Positions 7,786 to 17,699 of a stretch of DNA of 64,000 nucleotides are shown piece by piece (within the stretch, counting starts at the first letter, position 1; each line of letters opens with the position of its first letter). Made by a program: the position numbers and the translations under genes. The stretch is taken from assembly GCF_026107455.2 (NCBI RefSeq), contig NZ_JAPCHY010000012.1, forward strand, positions 62,001 through 126,000, written 5' to 3'. The DNA comes from Xanthomonas chitinilytica (GTDB lineage Bacteria > Pseudomonadota > Gammaproteobacteria > Xanthomonadales > Xanthomonadaceae). Under the pieces are notes generated by a model, which did not search any database, was not told the origin of the DNA, and saw nothing but the letters and a program-made list of their open reading frames with translations.

Positions 7786-9051
7786 ATGGTGCAGGCGGTA
7801 GTGGGATTGCAGTGGTTGGACGGGATGCAGCGGACCCTGGAGCCGTACCCGATGGCGTACCCGGCGCTGGTACTGGCGGCGCTGGTGCTGGTGGCCGGAC
7901 TGGCCAATTTCTTCACCAAGAAGATCCTGCTGCGCGGCCTGCAGCGGGTGGTGCGGATGCTGCCGGCCAACGGGGCGCAGGCCAAGCCGAACCTGCGGGT
8001 GATCCCGCGCCTGGCCAACGTGGTGCCGGCGCTGGTGATCTCCGCCGGCATCGGCCTGGTGCCGGGCCTGCCCGGGCCGCTGGTGCAGTTCATCCACGGC
8101 GCCTGCCAGGCGTGGGTGGTGCTGACGGTGGCGATGGCGGTGTCGCATGCGCTGGACCTGGTCAACGAGATCTACGAGCGTCGCCCGGACGCGCGCAACA
8201 AGCCGATCAAGGGCTACCTGCAGGTGGCCAAGATCGTGGTGTTCGTGCTGGCCGGGCTGTCGGTCGTGGCGACCCTGGCCGGGGTCAAGCTGCTGCACGT
8301 GCTCACCGGCCTGGGCGCGGCCACCGCGGTGCTGATGCTGATCTTCCAGGACACCCTCCTGTCGCTGGTGGCCAGCGTGCAGATCAGCGGCGACGGTCGC
8401 ATCCGCATCGGCGACTGGATCGAGATGCCCAGCCAGAACGCCGACGGCGACGTGATCGACATCGCCCTGCACACGGTCACGGTGCAGAACTGGGACAAGA
8501 CCGTCACCACCATCCCGACCAAGAAGCTGGTCACCGAGTCGTTCAAGAACTGGCGCGGCATGCAGGAGTCCGGCGGCCGCCGGATCAAGCGCTCGCTGTA
8601 CCTGGACCAGCACAGCGTGCGCTTCCTGGACGAGGCGCGGATCGCCGAACTGAGCCAGTTCACGCTGCTGCGCGGCTACCTGGAAGGCAAGCGCGAGGAG
8701 CTGGAAGCCTGGAACGCGGAACTGGCCGCGCAGGGCATGGCGCCGGTGAACGCGCGCCGGGTCACCAACCTGGGCACCTTCCGCGCCTACGTCGAGCACT
8801 ACCTGCGCAACCACCCGCGCATCAACCAGGGCATGACCCAGCTGGTGCGGCAGCTGCAGCCGACCCCGCAGGGGCTGCCGCTGGAGATCTACTGCTTCAC
8901 CGCCAGCACCGCGTGGGCGCAGTACGAGGCCACCCAGTCGGACGTGTTCGACCACCTGCTGGCGATCCTGCCGGCGTTCGGGCTGCGGGTGTTCCAGCAG
9001 TCCAGCGACGCGATGCTGATGCAGGCGCAGCGGCAGCTGGGCAGCGACTGA
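7786..9051 (+). CDS. YbdG-like mechanosensitive ion channel (MscS family)
   Basis: A 421-residue MscS-family protein, close in length to E. coli YbdG/MscM. The N-terminal half has about five membrane spans. The pore-lining region (LLHVLTGLGAATAVLMLIFQ, roughly residues 167-186) precedes the beta domain starting SGDGRIRIGDWIEMP. The C-terminal region keeps the YbdG-type RRVTNLGTFRAYVEHYLRNHP segment and FTASTAWAQYE. These channels open on membrane tension and release solutes during hypo-osmotic shock. It starts 8 bp after folB, suggesting co-transcription. Confidence 0.9.
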   Translation: MVQAVVGLQWLDGMQRTLEPYPMAYPALVLAALVLVAGLANFFTKKILLRGLQRVVRMLPANGAQAKPNLRVIPRLANVVPALVISAGIGLVPGLPGPLVQFIHGACQAWVVLTVAMAVSHALDLVNEIYERRPDARNKPIKGYLQVAKIVVFVLAGLSVVATLAGVKLLHVLTGLGAATAVLMLIFQDTLLSLVASVQISGDGRIRIGDWIEMPSQNADGDVIDIALHTVTVQNWDKTVTTIPTKKLVTESFKNWRGMQESGGRRIKRSLYLDQHSVRFLDEARIAELSQFTLLRGYLEGKREELEAWNAELAAQGMAPVNARRVTNLGTFRAYVEHYLRNHPRINQGMTQLVRQLQPTPQGLPLEIYCFTASTAWAQYEATQSDVFDHLLAILPAFGLRVFQQSSDAMLMQAQRQLGSD

Positions 9052-9160
9052 GGCCTCCGCCGCCGGCCCGGTTGTCGCCGGGCGGCGGCGCGGCTGCCGC
9101 GGTTTCACGGCGGCGCGGCTAGAATCCGTCGCCTTGTAACCGTTTTCCCGAGGACGCCGG

Positions 9161-11335
9161 GTGGCTGCCGACCGTATCGAATCCCTGATCGCCCGCATGA
9201 CCGTCGAGGAAAAGGTGGGCCAGCTGGGCGTGTTCGCCGACATGGTGCGGCCCTTCGCGCCGGACGTGAATCCGGAGACCAACGTGCGCAACGCCGGGCA
9301 GGTGCTCGAGCAGGTGCGTGCCGGCCGGGTCGGCTCGCTGTTCAACGGCGTCGGCGCCGGGCCGGGGCGGCAGATCCAGCAGGCGGCGGTGGAGGAAAGC
9401 CGGCTCGGCATCCCGGTGATCCTGGCCGCCGACGTGATCCACGGCATGCGCACGGTGTTCCCGATCCCGCTGGGCGAGGCGGCCAGTTTCGAGCCGGAAC
9501 TGGCGCGGCGCACCGCCCGCGCCACCGCCATCGAGGCCACCGCCGCCGGCATCCACTGGACCTATGCGCCGGCGGTGGACATCGCCCGCGACCAGCGCTG
9601 GGGCCGCGGCGCCGAGGGCGCCGGCGAGGACGTGGTGCTGGGCTGCGCGTTCGCCGCCGCGCGCGTGCGCGGTTTCCAGGGCGAGGACCTGAGCGCCGCC
9701 GATGCGCTGCTGGCCACGCCCAAGCATTTCGCCGCCTACGGCGCGGTGACCGCGGGCATGGAATACAACACCGTGGACATCTCGCCGCAGACCCTGCGCG
9801 ACGTGCACCTGCCGCCGTTCAAGGCCGCGCTCGACGCCGGCGCGCTGGCGGTGATGACCGCGTTCAACGACATCAACGGCGTGCCGGCCAGCGCCAACAG
9901 CGAACTGCTCACCGACATCCTGCGCGGCGAATGGGGCTTCCCCGGGGTGGTGGTGTCCGACTACACCGCCGACATGGAACTGGTGGCGCACGGCTATGCC
10001 GCCGACGAGCGCGACGCCACCTGCAAGGCGTTCCTGGCCGGGCTGGACCTGAGCATGCAGAGCGGTTTCTACGCCGAGCACCTGCCGGCGCTGATCGAGA
10101 GCGGGCAGGTGCCGATGGCGGCGCTGGACGAGGCGGTGCGGCGGATGCTGCGGCTCAAGCAGGCGATCGGCCTGTTCGACGACCCGTACCGCTCGCTGGA
10201 CCCGGCACGCGAGGCCGATACCTCCTACCTGCCGGCGCACGATGCGCTGTCGCGCGACGCCGGCCGCCGCTCGATCGTGCTGCTGAAGAACGACGGTGCG
10301 CTGCTGCCGTTGCGCAAGGCCGGGCAGCGGATCGCGCTGATCGGGCCGTTCGCGCAGGACCGCGACAACATCGAGGGTTGCTGGACGCTGTTCGGCGACA
10401 AGACGCGCTACGTCACCCTGGAAGCTGGGGTGCGCGCGGCGCTGGACGATGCGGCGGTGCTGGAGGTGGTGCCCGGCTGCGAACTGGAGGCGCCGCTGTC
10501 CGACGGCATCGAGGCGGCGGTGGCGGCGGCGCTGCGCGCCGACGTGGTGGTGCTGGCGCTGGGCGAGCCGCAGCGCTACAGCGGCGAGGCGCAGTCGCGG
10601 GTGGAGATCACCCTGCCGCCGGCGCAGCAGGCGCTGGCCGAGGCGGTGGCGATGACCGGCAAGCCGCTGGTGGTGCTGCTGCGCAACGGCCGCGCGCTGG
10701 CGTTGCAGGGCGCGGTGCGCGATGCGCAGGCGATCGCGGTGACCTGGTACCTGGGCACCCAGACCGGGCACGCGGTGGCCGACGTGCTGTTCGGCGACTA
10801 CAGCCCGTCGGCGCGGCTGCCGGTCAGCTTCCCGCAGGTGTCCGGGCAGCAGCCGTACTACTACAACCACCCGCGCACCGGCCGCCCGGAACTGCCGACG
10901 ATGTCCGAGTTCAAGGCGCGCTGGCGCGAGATCCCGAACGCGCCGCTGTACCCGTTCGGCCACGGCCTGGGCTACACCACGTTCGCCTACGGCGTGCCGC
11001 GGCTGTCGAGCGCGGCGCTGGGCTGGGACGACACCCTGACCATCGTCACCACGCTGCGCAACACCGGTGCGGTGGCCGGCGAGGAGGTGGCGCAGCTGTA
11101 CATCCACGACCGCGTCGCCAGCCGCGTGCGCCCGGTGCGCGAGCTCAAGGATTTCCGCAAGGTGGCGCTGGCGCCGGGCGAAAGCACGGAAGTGGCATTC
11201 ACCCTGGACCGCTCGCAGCTGGCCTTCACCGGCCGCGATGAGCTGCTGCGCGCCGAGCCGGGCCTGTTCGACCTGTGGGTCTGCGGTTCCTCGGCCAGCG
11301 GCGAGCCGGTGTCGTTCGAGTTGCTGGCGCCGTAG
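9161..11335 (+). CDS. Glycoside hydrolase family 3 beta-glucosidase (BglX-like)
   Basis: A 724-residue GH3 enzyme that removes terminal beta-glucosyl (or beta-xylosyl) residues. The N-terminal TIM-barrel domain has KHF at 188-190 and the nucleophile loop VVVSDYTA with Asp267; the usual SDW is SDY here. The alpha/beta sandwich domain begins near residue 370 (RSIVLLKNDGALLPL) and a C-terminal fibronectin-III-like domain follows (PVRELKDFRKVAL). E. coli BglX is periplasmic with a signal peptide; no signal peptide is seen here, so this form may be cytoplasmic unless the true start lies elsewhere. The start is GTG at 9161, with an AGGA stretch upstream. Confidence 0.92.
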   Translation: MAADRIESLIARMTVEEKVGQLGVFADMVRPFAPDVNPETNVRNAGQVLEQVRAGRVGSLFNGVGAGPGRQIQQAAVEESRLGIPVILAADVIHGMRTVFPIPLGEAASFEPELARRTARATAIEATAAGIHWTYAPAVDIARDQRWGRGAEGAGEDVVLGCAFAAARVRGFQGEDLSAADALLATPKHFAAYGAVTAGMEYNTVDISPQTLRDVHLPPFKAALDAGALAVMTAFNDINGVPASANSELLTDILRGEWGFPGVVVSDYTADMELVAHGYAADERDATCKAFLAGLDLSMQSGFYAEHLPALIESGQVPMAALDEAVRRMLRLKQAIGLFDDPYRSLDPAREADTSYLPAHDALSRDAGRRSIVLLKNDGALLPLRKAGQRIALIGPFAQDRDNIEGCWTLFGDKTRYVTLEAGVRAALDDAAVLEVVPGCELEAPLSDGIEAAVAAALRADVVVLALGEPQRYSGEAQSRVEITLPPAQQALAEAVAMTGKPLVVLLRNGRALALQGAVRDAQAIAVTWYLGTQTGHAVADVLFGDYSPSARLPVSFPQVSGQQPYYYNHPRTGRPELPTMSEFKARWREIPNAPLYPFGHGLGYTTFAYGVPRLSSAALGWDDTLTIVTTLRNTGAVAGEEVAQLYIHDRVASRVRPVRELKDFRKVALAPGESTEVAFTLDRSQLAFTGRDELLRAEPGLFDLWVCGSSASGEPVSFELLAP

Positions 11336-11349
11336 GGGCTTGAAAAGCT

Positions 11350-11410
11350 TCGCGACTGACGCCGCTCCTACAGTGGTTCCTGCCGCTTGTAGGAGCGACG
11401 TCAGTCGCGA
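11350..11410. repeat. REP-like inverted repeat pair (TAGGAGCGACGTCAGTCGC family)
   Basis: Two 22-bp elements in opposite orientation, 11350-11371 and 11389-11410, differing at one or two positions, flank a 17-bp loop. Related copies lie at 13915-13977, 50047-50110, 52747-52814 and 52957-53024. This family is common in intergenic DNA of Xanthomonadaceae. The rest of the 327-bp gap (11411-11662) shows no gene or motif I recognise. Confidence 0.8.
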
Positions 11411-11662
11411 CCGGTGGGGCGCCGATTGCCTCGATGAAGAGCCTGGCTAAAGAGGCCGAGCCTTCGTGGGTCCATTGGACTTCGCCACCGCATGGGCTGC
11501 GAACTTCGATGGCGACGGTATCCATCCGCGAGGCGGATGGAGGGACGGACAGCCTCGCCGGACCGGAACCACACCGATGGCCTCCCGCATCTCCGCTCCC
11601 CCGGCTCACGCCCCGGCCCGCACGTCCGCGACGCACGGGCCGGTGCCGCAAGGCAGCTTGCG

Positions 11663-12820
11663 TCAGCCCTTCGGCGTGAGCTTGAGCAGCCTGCCGCCCT
11701 TGCCGTCCTCCAGCAGCCAGATCGCGCCGTCCGGGCCCTGTTCCACCTCGCGGATGCGCTCGCCCATGTCGAAGCGCTCGGCCTCGCGCGCGCTGTCGCC
11801 GTCGAACGCCACCCGCACCAGCGAGCGGGACGACAGCCCGCCGATGAAGCCGCTGCCCTGCCACTGCGGGAACAGCTCGCCGCTGTAGATGATGAAGCCG
11901 GCCGGCGAGATCACCTCCCACCAGGTCACCACCGGGGCGATGAACTCCGGGCGGGTGTCGTGGTTGGGGATCTTGCGGCCGTCGTAGTGGTCGCCGTTGG
12001 AGACCAGCGGGTAGCCATAGTTGCCGCCGCGCTGGATCAGGTTCAGCTCGTCGCCGCCCTTGGGCCCCATCTCGTGTTCCCACAGCCGGCCCTGGGCGTC
12101 GAAGGCGATGCCCAGCACGCTGCGGTGGCCCAGCGACCACACCTGGTCGGCCGGGCTGCCCTGGTCGACGAACGGGTTGTCGGCCGGCACGCTGCCGTCG
12201 TCGTTGAGGCGGATGATCTTGCCCAGGTTGCTGCCCATGTCCTGGGCCGGGTCGAACTTCTGCCGCTCGCTGGAGCTGATCCACAGCTTGCCGTCCGCGT
12301 CGAACGCCAGGCGATGGCCATAGTGGCCGCGGCCGGTGACCTTGGGCGTCTGCCGCCAGATCACGTCCAGGTCGGTCAGGCGGCCGCCGCCGTCGGCGTC
12401 CAGCGTCAACCGGGCGCGCGCCACCGCCGCGCCGCGGGTGTCGTCGGCGCCTTCCTCGGCGTAACTGATGTAGACCAGCCCGTTGTCGGCGAAGTCCGGG
12501 TGCGGCAGCACGTCGCCGAGACCGCCCTGGCCGCCGTAGGCGACCTTCGGCACGCCGCCGATCTCGCCGCTCCTGCGGGTGGCCGGGTCGAAGTGGCGCA
12601 GGGTGCCGCCCTTCTCGCTGACCAGCAGGGTGCCGTCGGGCAGGAAGCTCATCGCCCACGGTTCCTCGAAGCGGCCGAACTCGGTGGCGGCGAACGGCCA
12701 GCGCGAATCATCCACCGCGGTGGACGTGGCCGGAGCGGTGTCGTCGGCCTTTACGCAGGACGTGGCGAGCAGGCCAGGCACCAGTGCGCAGGCGAGGGTG
12801 AGCAGCAGTTTCGGGGTCAT
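11663..12820 (-). CDS. PQQ-dependent sugar (aldose) dehydrogenase, exported
   Basis: A 385-residue member of the soluble glucose dehydrogenase / YliI family, six-bladed beta-propellers that oxidise aldoses with PQQ. The N terminus is a signal peptide; a Cys at residue 22 in LLATSC could be lipidated, although the lipobox is weak. Family markers are [14 protein letters not shown], the [10 protein letters not shown] catalytic-His region, [12 protein letters not shown], and [13 protein letters not shown]. The start at 12820 is supported by CCAGGAGAACCCC directly upstream. No PQQ biosynthesis genes are in the window. It is convergent with bglX across the repeat-containing gap. Confidence 0.88.
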   Translation of the reverse strand: MTPKLLLTLACALVPGLLATSCVKADDTAPATSTAVDDSRWPFAATEFGRFEEPWAMSFLPDGTLLVSEKGGTLRHFDPATRRSGEIGGVPKVAYGGQGGLGDVLPHPDFADNGLVYISYAEEGADDTRGAAVARARLTLDADGGGRLTDLDVIWRQTPKVTGRGHYGHRLAFDADGKLWISSSERQKFDPAQDMGSNLGKIIRLNDDGSVPADNPFVDQGSPADQVWSLGHRSVLGIAFDAQGRLWEHEMGPKGGDELNLIQRGGNYGYPLVSNGDHYDGRKIPNHDTRPEFIAPVVTWWEVISPAGFIIYSGELFPQWQGSGFIGGLSSRSLVRVAFDGDSAREAERFDMGERIREVEQGPDGAIWLLEDGKGGRLLKLTPKG

Positions 12821-12988
12821 GGGGTTCTCCTGGGGCATGAGGCGGAGGGCCAGCAGGTCTTGTACACCATCATGGCGCAGGGGGAATGTCCCATAGGCTG
12901 GGGCAGGTGCGCAGGCGCGCGCGATCGAATACCGTAACGGCCGCCGCGGGGATTGCCGCGGCGCCACCGCAACCCACAGGAGCCTGGA

Positions 12989-13420
12989 ATGGAATCCCGC
13001 ATGCAAAGACCCTCCGCCGCCTTCGTCGCCGCCTCGTGGACCGCGCTGCTGCTGGGGGCGCTGGCCTACCTGGTCGGCCTGTTCAATGCCGAGATGCAGC
13101 TCAACGAGAAGGGCTACTACCTGACCCTGCTGCTGTTCGGCCTGTTCGCGGCGGTCTCGCTGCAGAAGAGCGTGCGCGACCGGGTCGAGGGCATCGCCGT
13201 CACCGCGCTGTACTACGGACTGTGCTGGTTCGCGTTGCTGGCCGCCTTGCTGCTGCTGGCGGTCGGGCTGTGGAACGCCACCTTGCTGCTCAGCGAGAAG
13301 GGGTTCTATGCGATGGCGTTCGCGCTGAGCCTGTTCGGCGCGGTGGCGGTGCAGAAGAACACCCGCGACAGCATGGCCGCCGGCGCGACCGCGATTCCGC
13401 CGGTGCCGGGGAACGACTGA
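12989..13420 (+). CDS. YiaA/YiaB-type two-domain inner membrane protein
   Basis: A 143-residue protein with four hydrophobic helices arranged as two similar halves. Each half has a pattern of LL..L...LVGL.N.E..L.EKGYY (first) and [17 protein letters not shown] (second), the YiaAB repeat. The family is widespread in proteobacteria and of unknown function. The ATG at 12989 follows ACAGGAGCC, a good ribosome-binding site; an in-frame ATG 36 bases upstream is rejected. It is divergent from the sugar dehydrogenase gene. Confidence 0.85.
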   Translation: MESRMQRPSAAFVAASWTALLLGALAYLVGLFNAEMQLNEKGYYLTLLLFGLFAAVSLQKSVRDRVEGIAVTALYYGLCWFALLAALLLLAVGLWNATLLLSEKGFYAMAFALSLFGAVAVQKNTRDSMAAGATAIPPVPGND

Positions 13421-13442
13421 CCGCGGGCGTTGCGCGCGGCAT

Positions 13443-13772
13443 TCACATGCCGCGCGGCGCATCGGGGCCGATGCGGCCGGCTTCCTCCCAGGCGCGCTTC
13501 ATCGCTTCGCGCACCTGCGCCCACGCCGGCGAACGCTCGCCGCGCTCGCGTTCCCAGCGTTCCTGCAGCTCCTTCTCCACCTGCTCGTAGGCGCGTCCGA
13601 ACTCGCGGATGCGGGCCTCGTGGCCGGCGTAGTAGGCCGGCTCGTAGTCCTCGAAACGGGCGCCGGCGCTGTAGTACGGCTCGCTGGCGAAACGCCCGCG
13701 CCAGTAGCGCGACACCGCCTCGCGGTCGAGCGGGTCCGGGACACGGCCGGGGATCTGGTACTCGGCGCTCAT
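13443..13772 (-). CDS. Small conserved protein of unknown function
   Basis: A 109-residue soluble, charged protein rich in Tyr, Arg and Glu. It contains [18 protein letters not shown] near residue 17 and a long amphipathic, coiled-coil-like helix ([17 protein letters not shown], about 63-79). I do not recognise a domain. Codon bias and third-position GC match neighbouring genes, so it is probably real. It lies on the minus strand, 22 bp from the convergent YiaA-like gene; small proteins of this look are often stress-related in Xanthomonadaceae, which is only inference. Confidence 0.65.
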   Translation of the reverse strand: MSAEYQIPGRVPDPLDREAVSRYWRGRFASEPYYSAGARFEDYEPAYYAGHEARIREFGRAYEQVEKELQERWERERGERSPAWAQVREAMKRAWEEAGRIGPDAPRGM

Positions 13773-13914
13773 GGCTGTTCTCCCATCTCCTGCGTGCGGA
13801 TCAGGCTAGGGCAGGCGGCGTTAACGGCGGCGCTGCATGTCGTGACGGGGGGATAAAACCGGGTTCGTCGGGGCGGTCGCCGGCCCATCGGTCGCGACCG
13901 ATGGCCCGAGCCCA

Positions 13915-13977
13915 GGCAGCGCCGCTCCTACAGCGTCTGCCCGCCCCTGCAGGAGCGACGTCAGTCGCGAGCTTTTC
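13915..13977. repeat. REP-like inverted repeat pair, second copy
   Basis: A partial unit (about 13918-13933) and a full inverted unit (about 13950-13971) match the element at 11350-11410, including a flanking AGCTTTTC segment like the AAAAGCTT beside the first copy. The remainder of the 255-bp gap between the small protein gene and the next gene holds nothing recognised. Confidence 0.7.
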
Positions 13978-14027
13978 GAACGGCAACAGGAAATCCCGGG
14001 AAGGCGCTCCCCCGGATAACCCCCACC

Positions 14028-14525
14028 TCAGGCCGGCAACGAAGGCGCCTCGTACGGCAGCGGGGTGGCCCCGGTGGCGACGATCGCGGGTTCGGCCGCG
14101 TCCAGCTGCGCGCCGTCGGCATCGACCACCAGCAGGATCCGGCCGGCCTCGATCTGTTCCTCGAACGCGCGCCGCACCGGGTCCGGCACGCTGGAGCCGA
14201 CCAGCGCCGAGGACCAGCTGCCGACCAGCGCGCCGGCCACGGCCATCGCACCGGCGCCGGCCAGGGTGATGCCCAGCGGCGGCACCGCGATGGCGACCAG
14301 CCCGGCCAGCATGCCGGCGGCACCACCGCCCAGCGCCCCGCGCGCGGCGGCGGGCAGCATGTCGGTGCGGGCCTCCTTGCGGTCGTCGGGGATCTGCTGC
14401 AGTTCGATGTCGCCGCGCGCGATCAGCGACAGGTCGTCGTTGTCGATTCCCTGCCGGCGCGCGGCCTGCAGGGCCTGCTGCGCGTTCTCGACGTCCGCGG
14501 TGCTGTAGACGCGGCGGATCTTCAT
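14028..14525 (-). CDS. Glycine-zipper protein of unknown function (stress-protein-like)
   Basis: A 165-residue protein in three parts: a soluble N-terminal alpha/beta segment (MKIRRVYSTADVENAQQAL...), a glycine/alanine-rich hydrophobic hairpin (GGAAGMLAGLVAIAVPPLG to MAVAGALVG, about residues 66-105), and a C-terminal segment ending in a short hydrophobic strand (RILLVVDAD). This layout is like general-stress and DUF1269-type proteins with a glycine-zipper membrane hairpin. The molecular role is unknown. It lies 77 bp upstream of the APC transporter's 3' end, on the same strand. Confidence 0.7.
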   Translation of the reverse strand: MKIRRVYSTADVENAQQALQAARRQGIDNDDLSLIARGDIELQQIPDDRKEARTDMLPAAARGALGGGAAGMLAGLVAIAVPPLGITLAGAGAMAVAGALVGSWSSALVGSSVPDPVRRAFEEQIEAGRILLVVDADGAQLDAAEPAIVATGATPLPYEAPSLPA

Positions 14526-14602
14526 CGTTGGTTCCCGGGCATGGGCCTGCCCGGGAAGATCGCCGCCGCCCGGTTAGACGGGCGTGACCGGCGCGTATCG
14601 GC

Positions 14603-15898
14603 TCAGTGACCGCGGCGCGGGAAAAGGTAGATCACCGCGCCGACCACGAAGGCGGCGCCGGCGGCGGCGATGTTCTGCCAGCTGGCGCTGGCGAACAGCG
14701 CCAGGCACAGCAGCAGGGCCAGCACCGGGATCAGCGGCCCGCCCGGCAGCCGCATCGCGCCGGCGCGGCCGGCGTAGCGCCGCGCCAGCACCAGGACCGC
14801 GGCGGCGGTGCCGATGTAGGCGAACAGGCGCGTGGTCATCGACAGCAGCGCCAGCTGCACGAACGAGCCGGACAGCGCCAGCGCCAGCGCGATCGCGCCC
14901 TGGGTGACGATCGCCGCGGCCGGGGTGTGGAAGCGCGGGTGCACCCGCGACAGGACTTCCGGGCCGTAGCCGTCGCGGGCCAGCGCGAACAGGAAGCGCG
15001 GCCCCATCATCATCGTGTTGCTGTTGGTGCCCAGGATCGACACGGTGGCGCCGACGGTGAGGATCAGCGCCAGCGCCTCGCCGCCGAAACCGGCCGCGGC
15101 GTCGGCCAGCGGCGTGGCCGAGCCGGCCAGGCCCGGCAGCGTGCCCTGTGCCACCAGCTGCACCGCGGCGTAGATCACGGTGACGCTGACGATCATGGTG
15201 ATCAGCGCGAACGGGATGTCGCGGCGCGGGTTGCGGTACTCGCCGGCCGCGGCGGGGATGTTCTCGAAACCGGCGTAGGCGTAGAGCAGCAGCAGCGCCG
15301 CCTCGCCGAGCCGGCGCAGGTCGCCCGGGTCCGGCGCGGTGCCGGAGAACGCCAGCGACCAGTCGATGTACAGCGAGCCGATCAGCACGAACAGCAGCAG
15401 CGGCAGCAGCTTGCCGATCACCAGGATCACGCCGGTGCGCGCGGCCGATTTCACCCCGATCACGTTGACCCCGGTGAGGAACGCCAGCGACAGCACGATC
15501 ACCGCCAGGCGCCCGGCGCCGACGCCGGCCGGCGGCCAGAACCGCGCCACCGCGTCGGCCAGCGCATTGCTCAGCGCCGCGGCCGAACTGATGCGGGTCA
15601 GCCAGATCATCCAGCCGATCTCGAAGCCGGCGAAGCGGCCGAACGCCTCGCGCGCGTACAGGTAGCTGCCGCCGGGCTGGTCGAAATAGCTGGCCGCCTG
15701 CGCGTAGCACAGCACCAGCAGCGCCACGACCACGCCGGCCAGCACCACCCCCCACAGGCTGAACGGGCCGAGCAGGGCGACGGTGGCCGCCGGCAGCAGG
15801 TAGATGCCGCTGCCGATGACGTCGTTGATCGACAGCCCGACGATCTGCCAGCGGCTGACCGCGCGGACCAGCTTCGGCTCGCCGCCGGCGGCGCTCAA
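14603..15898 (-). CDS. APC-family amino acid permease
   Basis: A 431-residue inner-membrane carrier with about twelve spans, of the amino acid-polyamine-organocation family. Markers are the first-helix unwinding motif GLSINDVIGSGIYLLPA near residue 22 and the FENIPAAAGEYRNPRRDIP loop after helix 6. Substrate cannot be assigned; given the neighbours, amino acids or small peptides from cell-wall breakdown are plausible. No ATG or GTG lies at the right place, so I choose the TTG at 15898. It overlaps the stop of the upstream L,D-transpeptidase-like gene (TTGA), indicating translational coupling. Confidence 0.85.
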   Translation of the reverse strand: MSAAGGEPKLVRAVSRWQIVGLSINDVIGSGIYLLPAATVALLGPFSLWGVVLAGVVVALLVLCYAQAASYFDQPGGSYLYAREAFGRFAGFEIGWMIWLTRISSAAALSNALADAVARFWPPAGVGAGRLAVIVLSLAFLTGVNVIGVKSAARTGVILVIGKLLPLLLFVLIGSLYIDWSLAFSGTAPDPGDLRRLGEAALLLLYAYAGFENIPAAAGEYRNPRRDIPFALITMIVSVTVIYAAVQLVAQGTLPGLAGSATPLADAAAGFGGEALALILTVGATVSILGTNSNTMMMGPRFLFALARDGYGPEVLSRVHPRFHTPAAAIVTQGAIALALALSGSFVQLALLSMTTRLFAYIGTAAAVLVLARRYAGRAGAMRLPGGPLIPVLALLLCLALFASASWQNIAAAGAAFVVGAVIYLFPRRGH

Positions 15899-16686
15899 GG
15901 CGCGGCCTCCGCCGGTGCCGGCAGTTGCCAGGCGCGCCGCCAGCGCTCGTACTCGGCCTGCGGCAGCAGCACGAACAGCGGCCTGGCCTGCGGCCGCAGC
16001 CAGGCCAGCAGCGCCGACATGTCGGCCGGCTCCATCGCGGTGCAGCCGGCAGTGGCCTCGCCGGGCGCGCGCCACAGGTGGGCGAAGATGCAGCTGCCCA
16101 AGCCGGGACGGTTGCCGGGGTTGTGGCCGATCACGAAGCCTTCGCGGTAGCGGCGGTCGCCGTCGTTGTGCAGGTCCAGCCGCATCGGCTCGGTGGAGCC
16201 TTCCACCGCCTCGGCACCGACGGTATCGGCATCGACGATGCGGTTGTACAGCGGCGAATCGGCCACGTCGATGCAGTAGCTGGTCTGCTGCATCGGCCGG
16301 TAGCGCAGGGCGCTGTCGATGCTTGCCGCGTAGCCGAAGGCATCGCCGATGGCGAACACCCCGGCTGGGCTGCGGCCGTCGCCTTCGCGCTTCTGCGGCC
16401 CGGTTTCCTGTGGCGGATGCAGGCCCGCGCCCCAGGCGCTGCCGCTGCGGCCCACGGCCACGTCGAACGCCGCGCCATGCGGCTGCCAGCCCTGCTCGCC
16501 GCGCTCGAACGCCTGCAACCGTCCCTGCGTCGCGTCCCAGCCGGCGGTGGTCACCACCACCAGCTGCCGCGCGCCATGCAGCGGCGTGGCCAGCGGAGCA
16601 GCCATCGCGGCCGGCGCCGCCAGCGACAGCAGCAGGGCCAGTCGGGGCAGCAGGCCAGCGGCGGCAACGCGGGACGGAATCGGCAT
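15895..16686 (-). CDS. Exported L,D-transpeptidase (YkuD-like) family protein
   Basis: A 263-residue protein with a signal peptide (about 1-28) and a YkuD-like catalytic domain. The active-site signature is at the C-terminal side: HNPGNRPGLGSCIFAHLW, then TAGCTAM with the nucleophilic Cys, preceded by a conserved His. L,D-transpeptidases form 3-3 cross-links or attach proteins to peptidoglycan; divergent members instead trim or are amidase-like. It lies between the RpiR regulator (20 bp upstream) and the APC permease (4-bp overlap), so the three form a leftward operon. Context suggests murein metabolism. Confidence 0.85.
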   Translation of the reverse strand: MPIPSRVAAAGLLPRLALLLSLAAPAAMAAPLATPLHGARQLVVVTTAGWDATQGRLQAFERGEQGWQPHGAAFDVAVGRSGSAWGAGLHPPQETGPQKREGDGRSPAGVFAIGDAFGYAASIDSALRYRPMQQTSYCIDVADSPLYNRIVDADTVGAEAVEGSTEPMRLDLHNDGDRRYREGFVIGHNPGNRPGLGSCIFAHLWRAPGEATAGCTAMEPADMSALLAWLRPQARPLFVLLPQAEYERWRRAWQLPAPAEAAP

Positions 16687-16706
16687 GGCGGTGTGGGCTC
16701 CGGCGG

Positions 16707-17555
16707 TCAGTTGTCGATCAGGTGCTGGATCCGTTCCTGGTTCACCCCGAGCTGGCGGTAGCGGTCGGGATTGGCATGGCACAGCAGCACGAACACGAAA
16801 TCCAGCAGGTACTGCAGCGAGGAACGGTACAACAGTTGCGCCACGTGCGGCGCCCCGTCGTGGGCGCAGATCGCCAGCGACGCGTCGGCATGGGCGCGCA
16901 GCGGGTTGGCGGTGTGGCGGGTGATCGACACCACCTTGCCGCCGACCTCCTGGAACTGGCGCGACAGCTGCCACAGCTGCGGCAGCCTGCCGAATTCGGA
17001 GAACACCAGCATCGCATCGCCCGGGCGCGCGGCCGACAGGTTGGCCATCATCAGGATCGGGTCGGCGTGGTGCACGGTGAGGATGCCCAGCAGCGATAGC
17101 CGCATCGCGAACTCGCGCGCGTACAGGCCGTCGTCGCCGAGGCCGTAGACGAACACCTTGGGCGCACCGTCGATCAACGCGACGATGGCCTCCACGTCGG
17201 CCTGCGGATTGACCAGCCGGGTCTCCTCCTCGGCATCGGCCTTGCTGCGGCGCAGGGCCTCGGCCAGCTGCGCGTAGTCGCTGTCCGGCGCCGGCTTCGG
17301 CGCAGCGGCGCTGTGGCCGTTGCCGGCGCGTGCCACCGCCTCGCCGATGGAGTACTTCAGGTCGGGATAGCCCTTGAAACCGAGCTTCTGGCTGAACTTG
17401 ACCACCGACGACTGGCTGATGCCCAGCGCGTTGGCCAGCTGCTGCGAGGAGTAGTCGCGCAGCAGGTGGGCGTTGTCGAGGATGAAGTCGGCGATGCGAC
17501 GTTCGATCGCCGACATCTGGTCGCGTTCGGAGCGGATCTTTACCAGGGGAGGCAT
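16707..17555 (-). CDS. MurR/RpiR-family transcriptional regulator
   Basis: A 282-residue regulator. An N-terminal RpiR-type helix-turn-helix (about 15-75, with LANALGISQSSVVKFSQKLGFKGYPDLK) is followed by a SIS sugar/peptide-phosphate-binding domain (about 125-255, VFVYGLGDDGLYA and LVFSEFGRLPQLW). Family members sense phosphosugars; MurR senses MurNAc-6-phosphate. It heads an operon with an L,D-transpeptidase-like protein and a permease, and is next to a peptidoglycan-peptide cluster, so a murein-derived ligand is likely. A candidate operator is noted at 21015-21058. Confidence 0.9.
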   Translation of the reverse strand: MPPLVKIRSERDQMSAIERRIADFILDNAHLLRDYSSQQLANALGISQSSVVKFSQKLGFKGYPDLKYSIGEAVARAGNGHSAAAPKPAPDSDYAQLAEALRRSKADAEEETRLVNPQADVEAIVALIDGAPKVFVYGLGDDGLYAREFAMRLSLLGILTVHHADPILMMANLSAARPGDAMLVFSEFGRLPQLWQLSRQFQEVGGKVVSITRHTANPLRAHADASLAICAHDGAPHVAQLLYRSSLQYLLDFVFVLLCHANPDRYRQLGVNQERIQHLIDN

Positions 17556-17699
17556 GGGTGGGCTGTCGGGTACGGTGGGATAAATCTACGGGTTTGCGGG
17601 AAGCCGTGCCGGGGTTTGCGGTGTGGTGGCCAAACTCATGCTTTTCCTGCCGTCGCTGTCGTCATGCCGATGGCCTTCGGCCTTCCATGCCGTGTAACG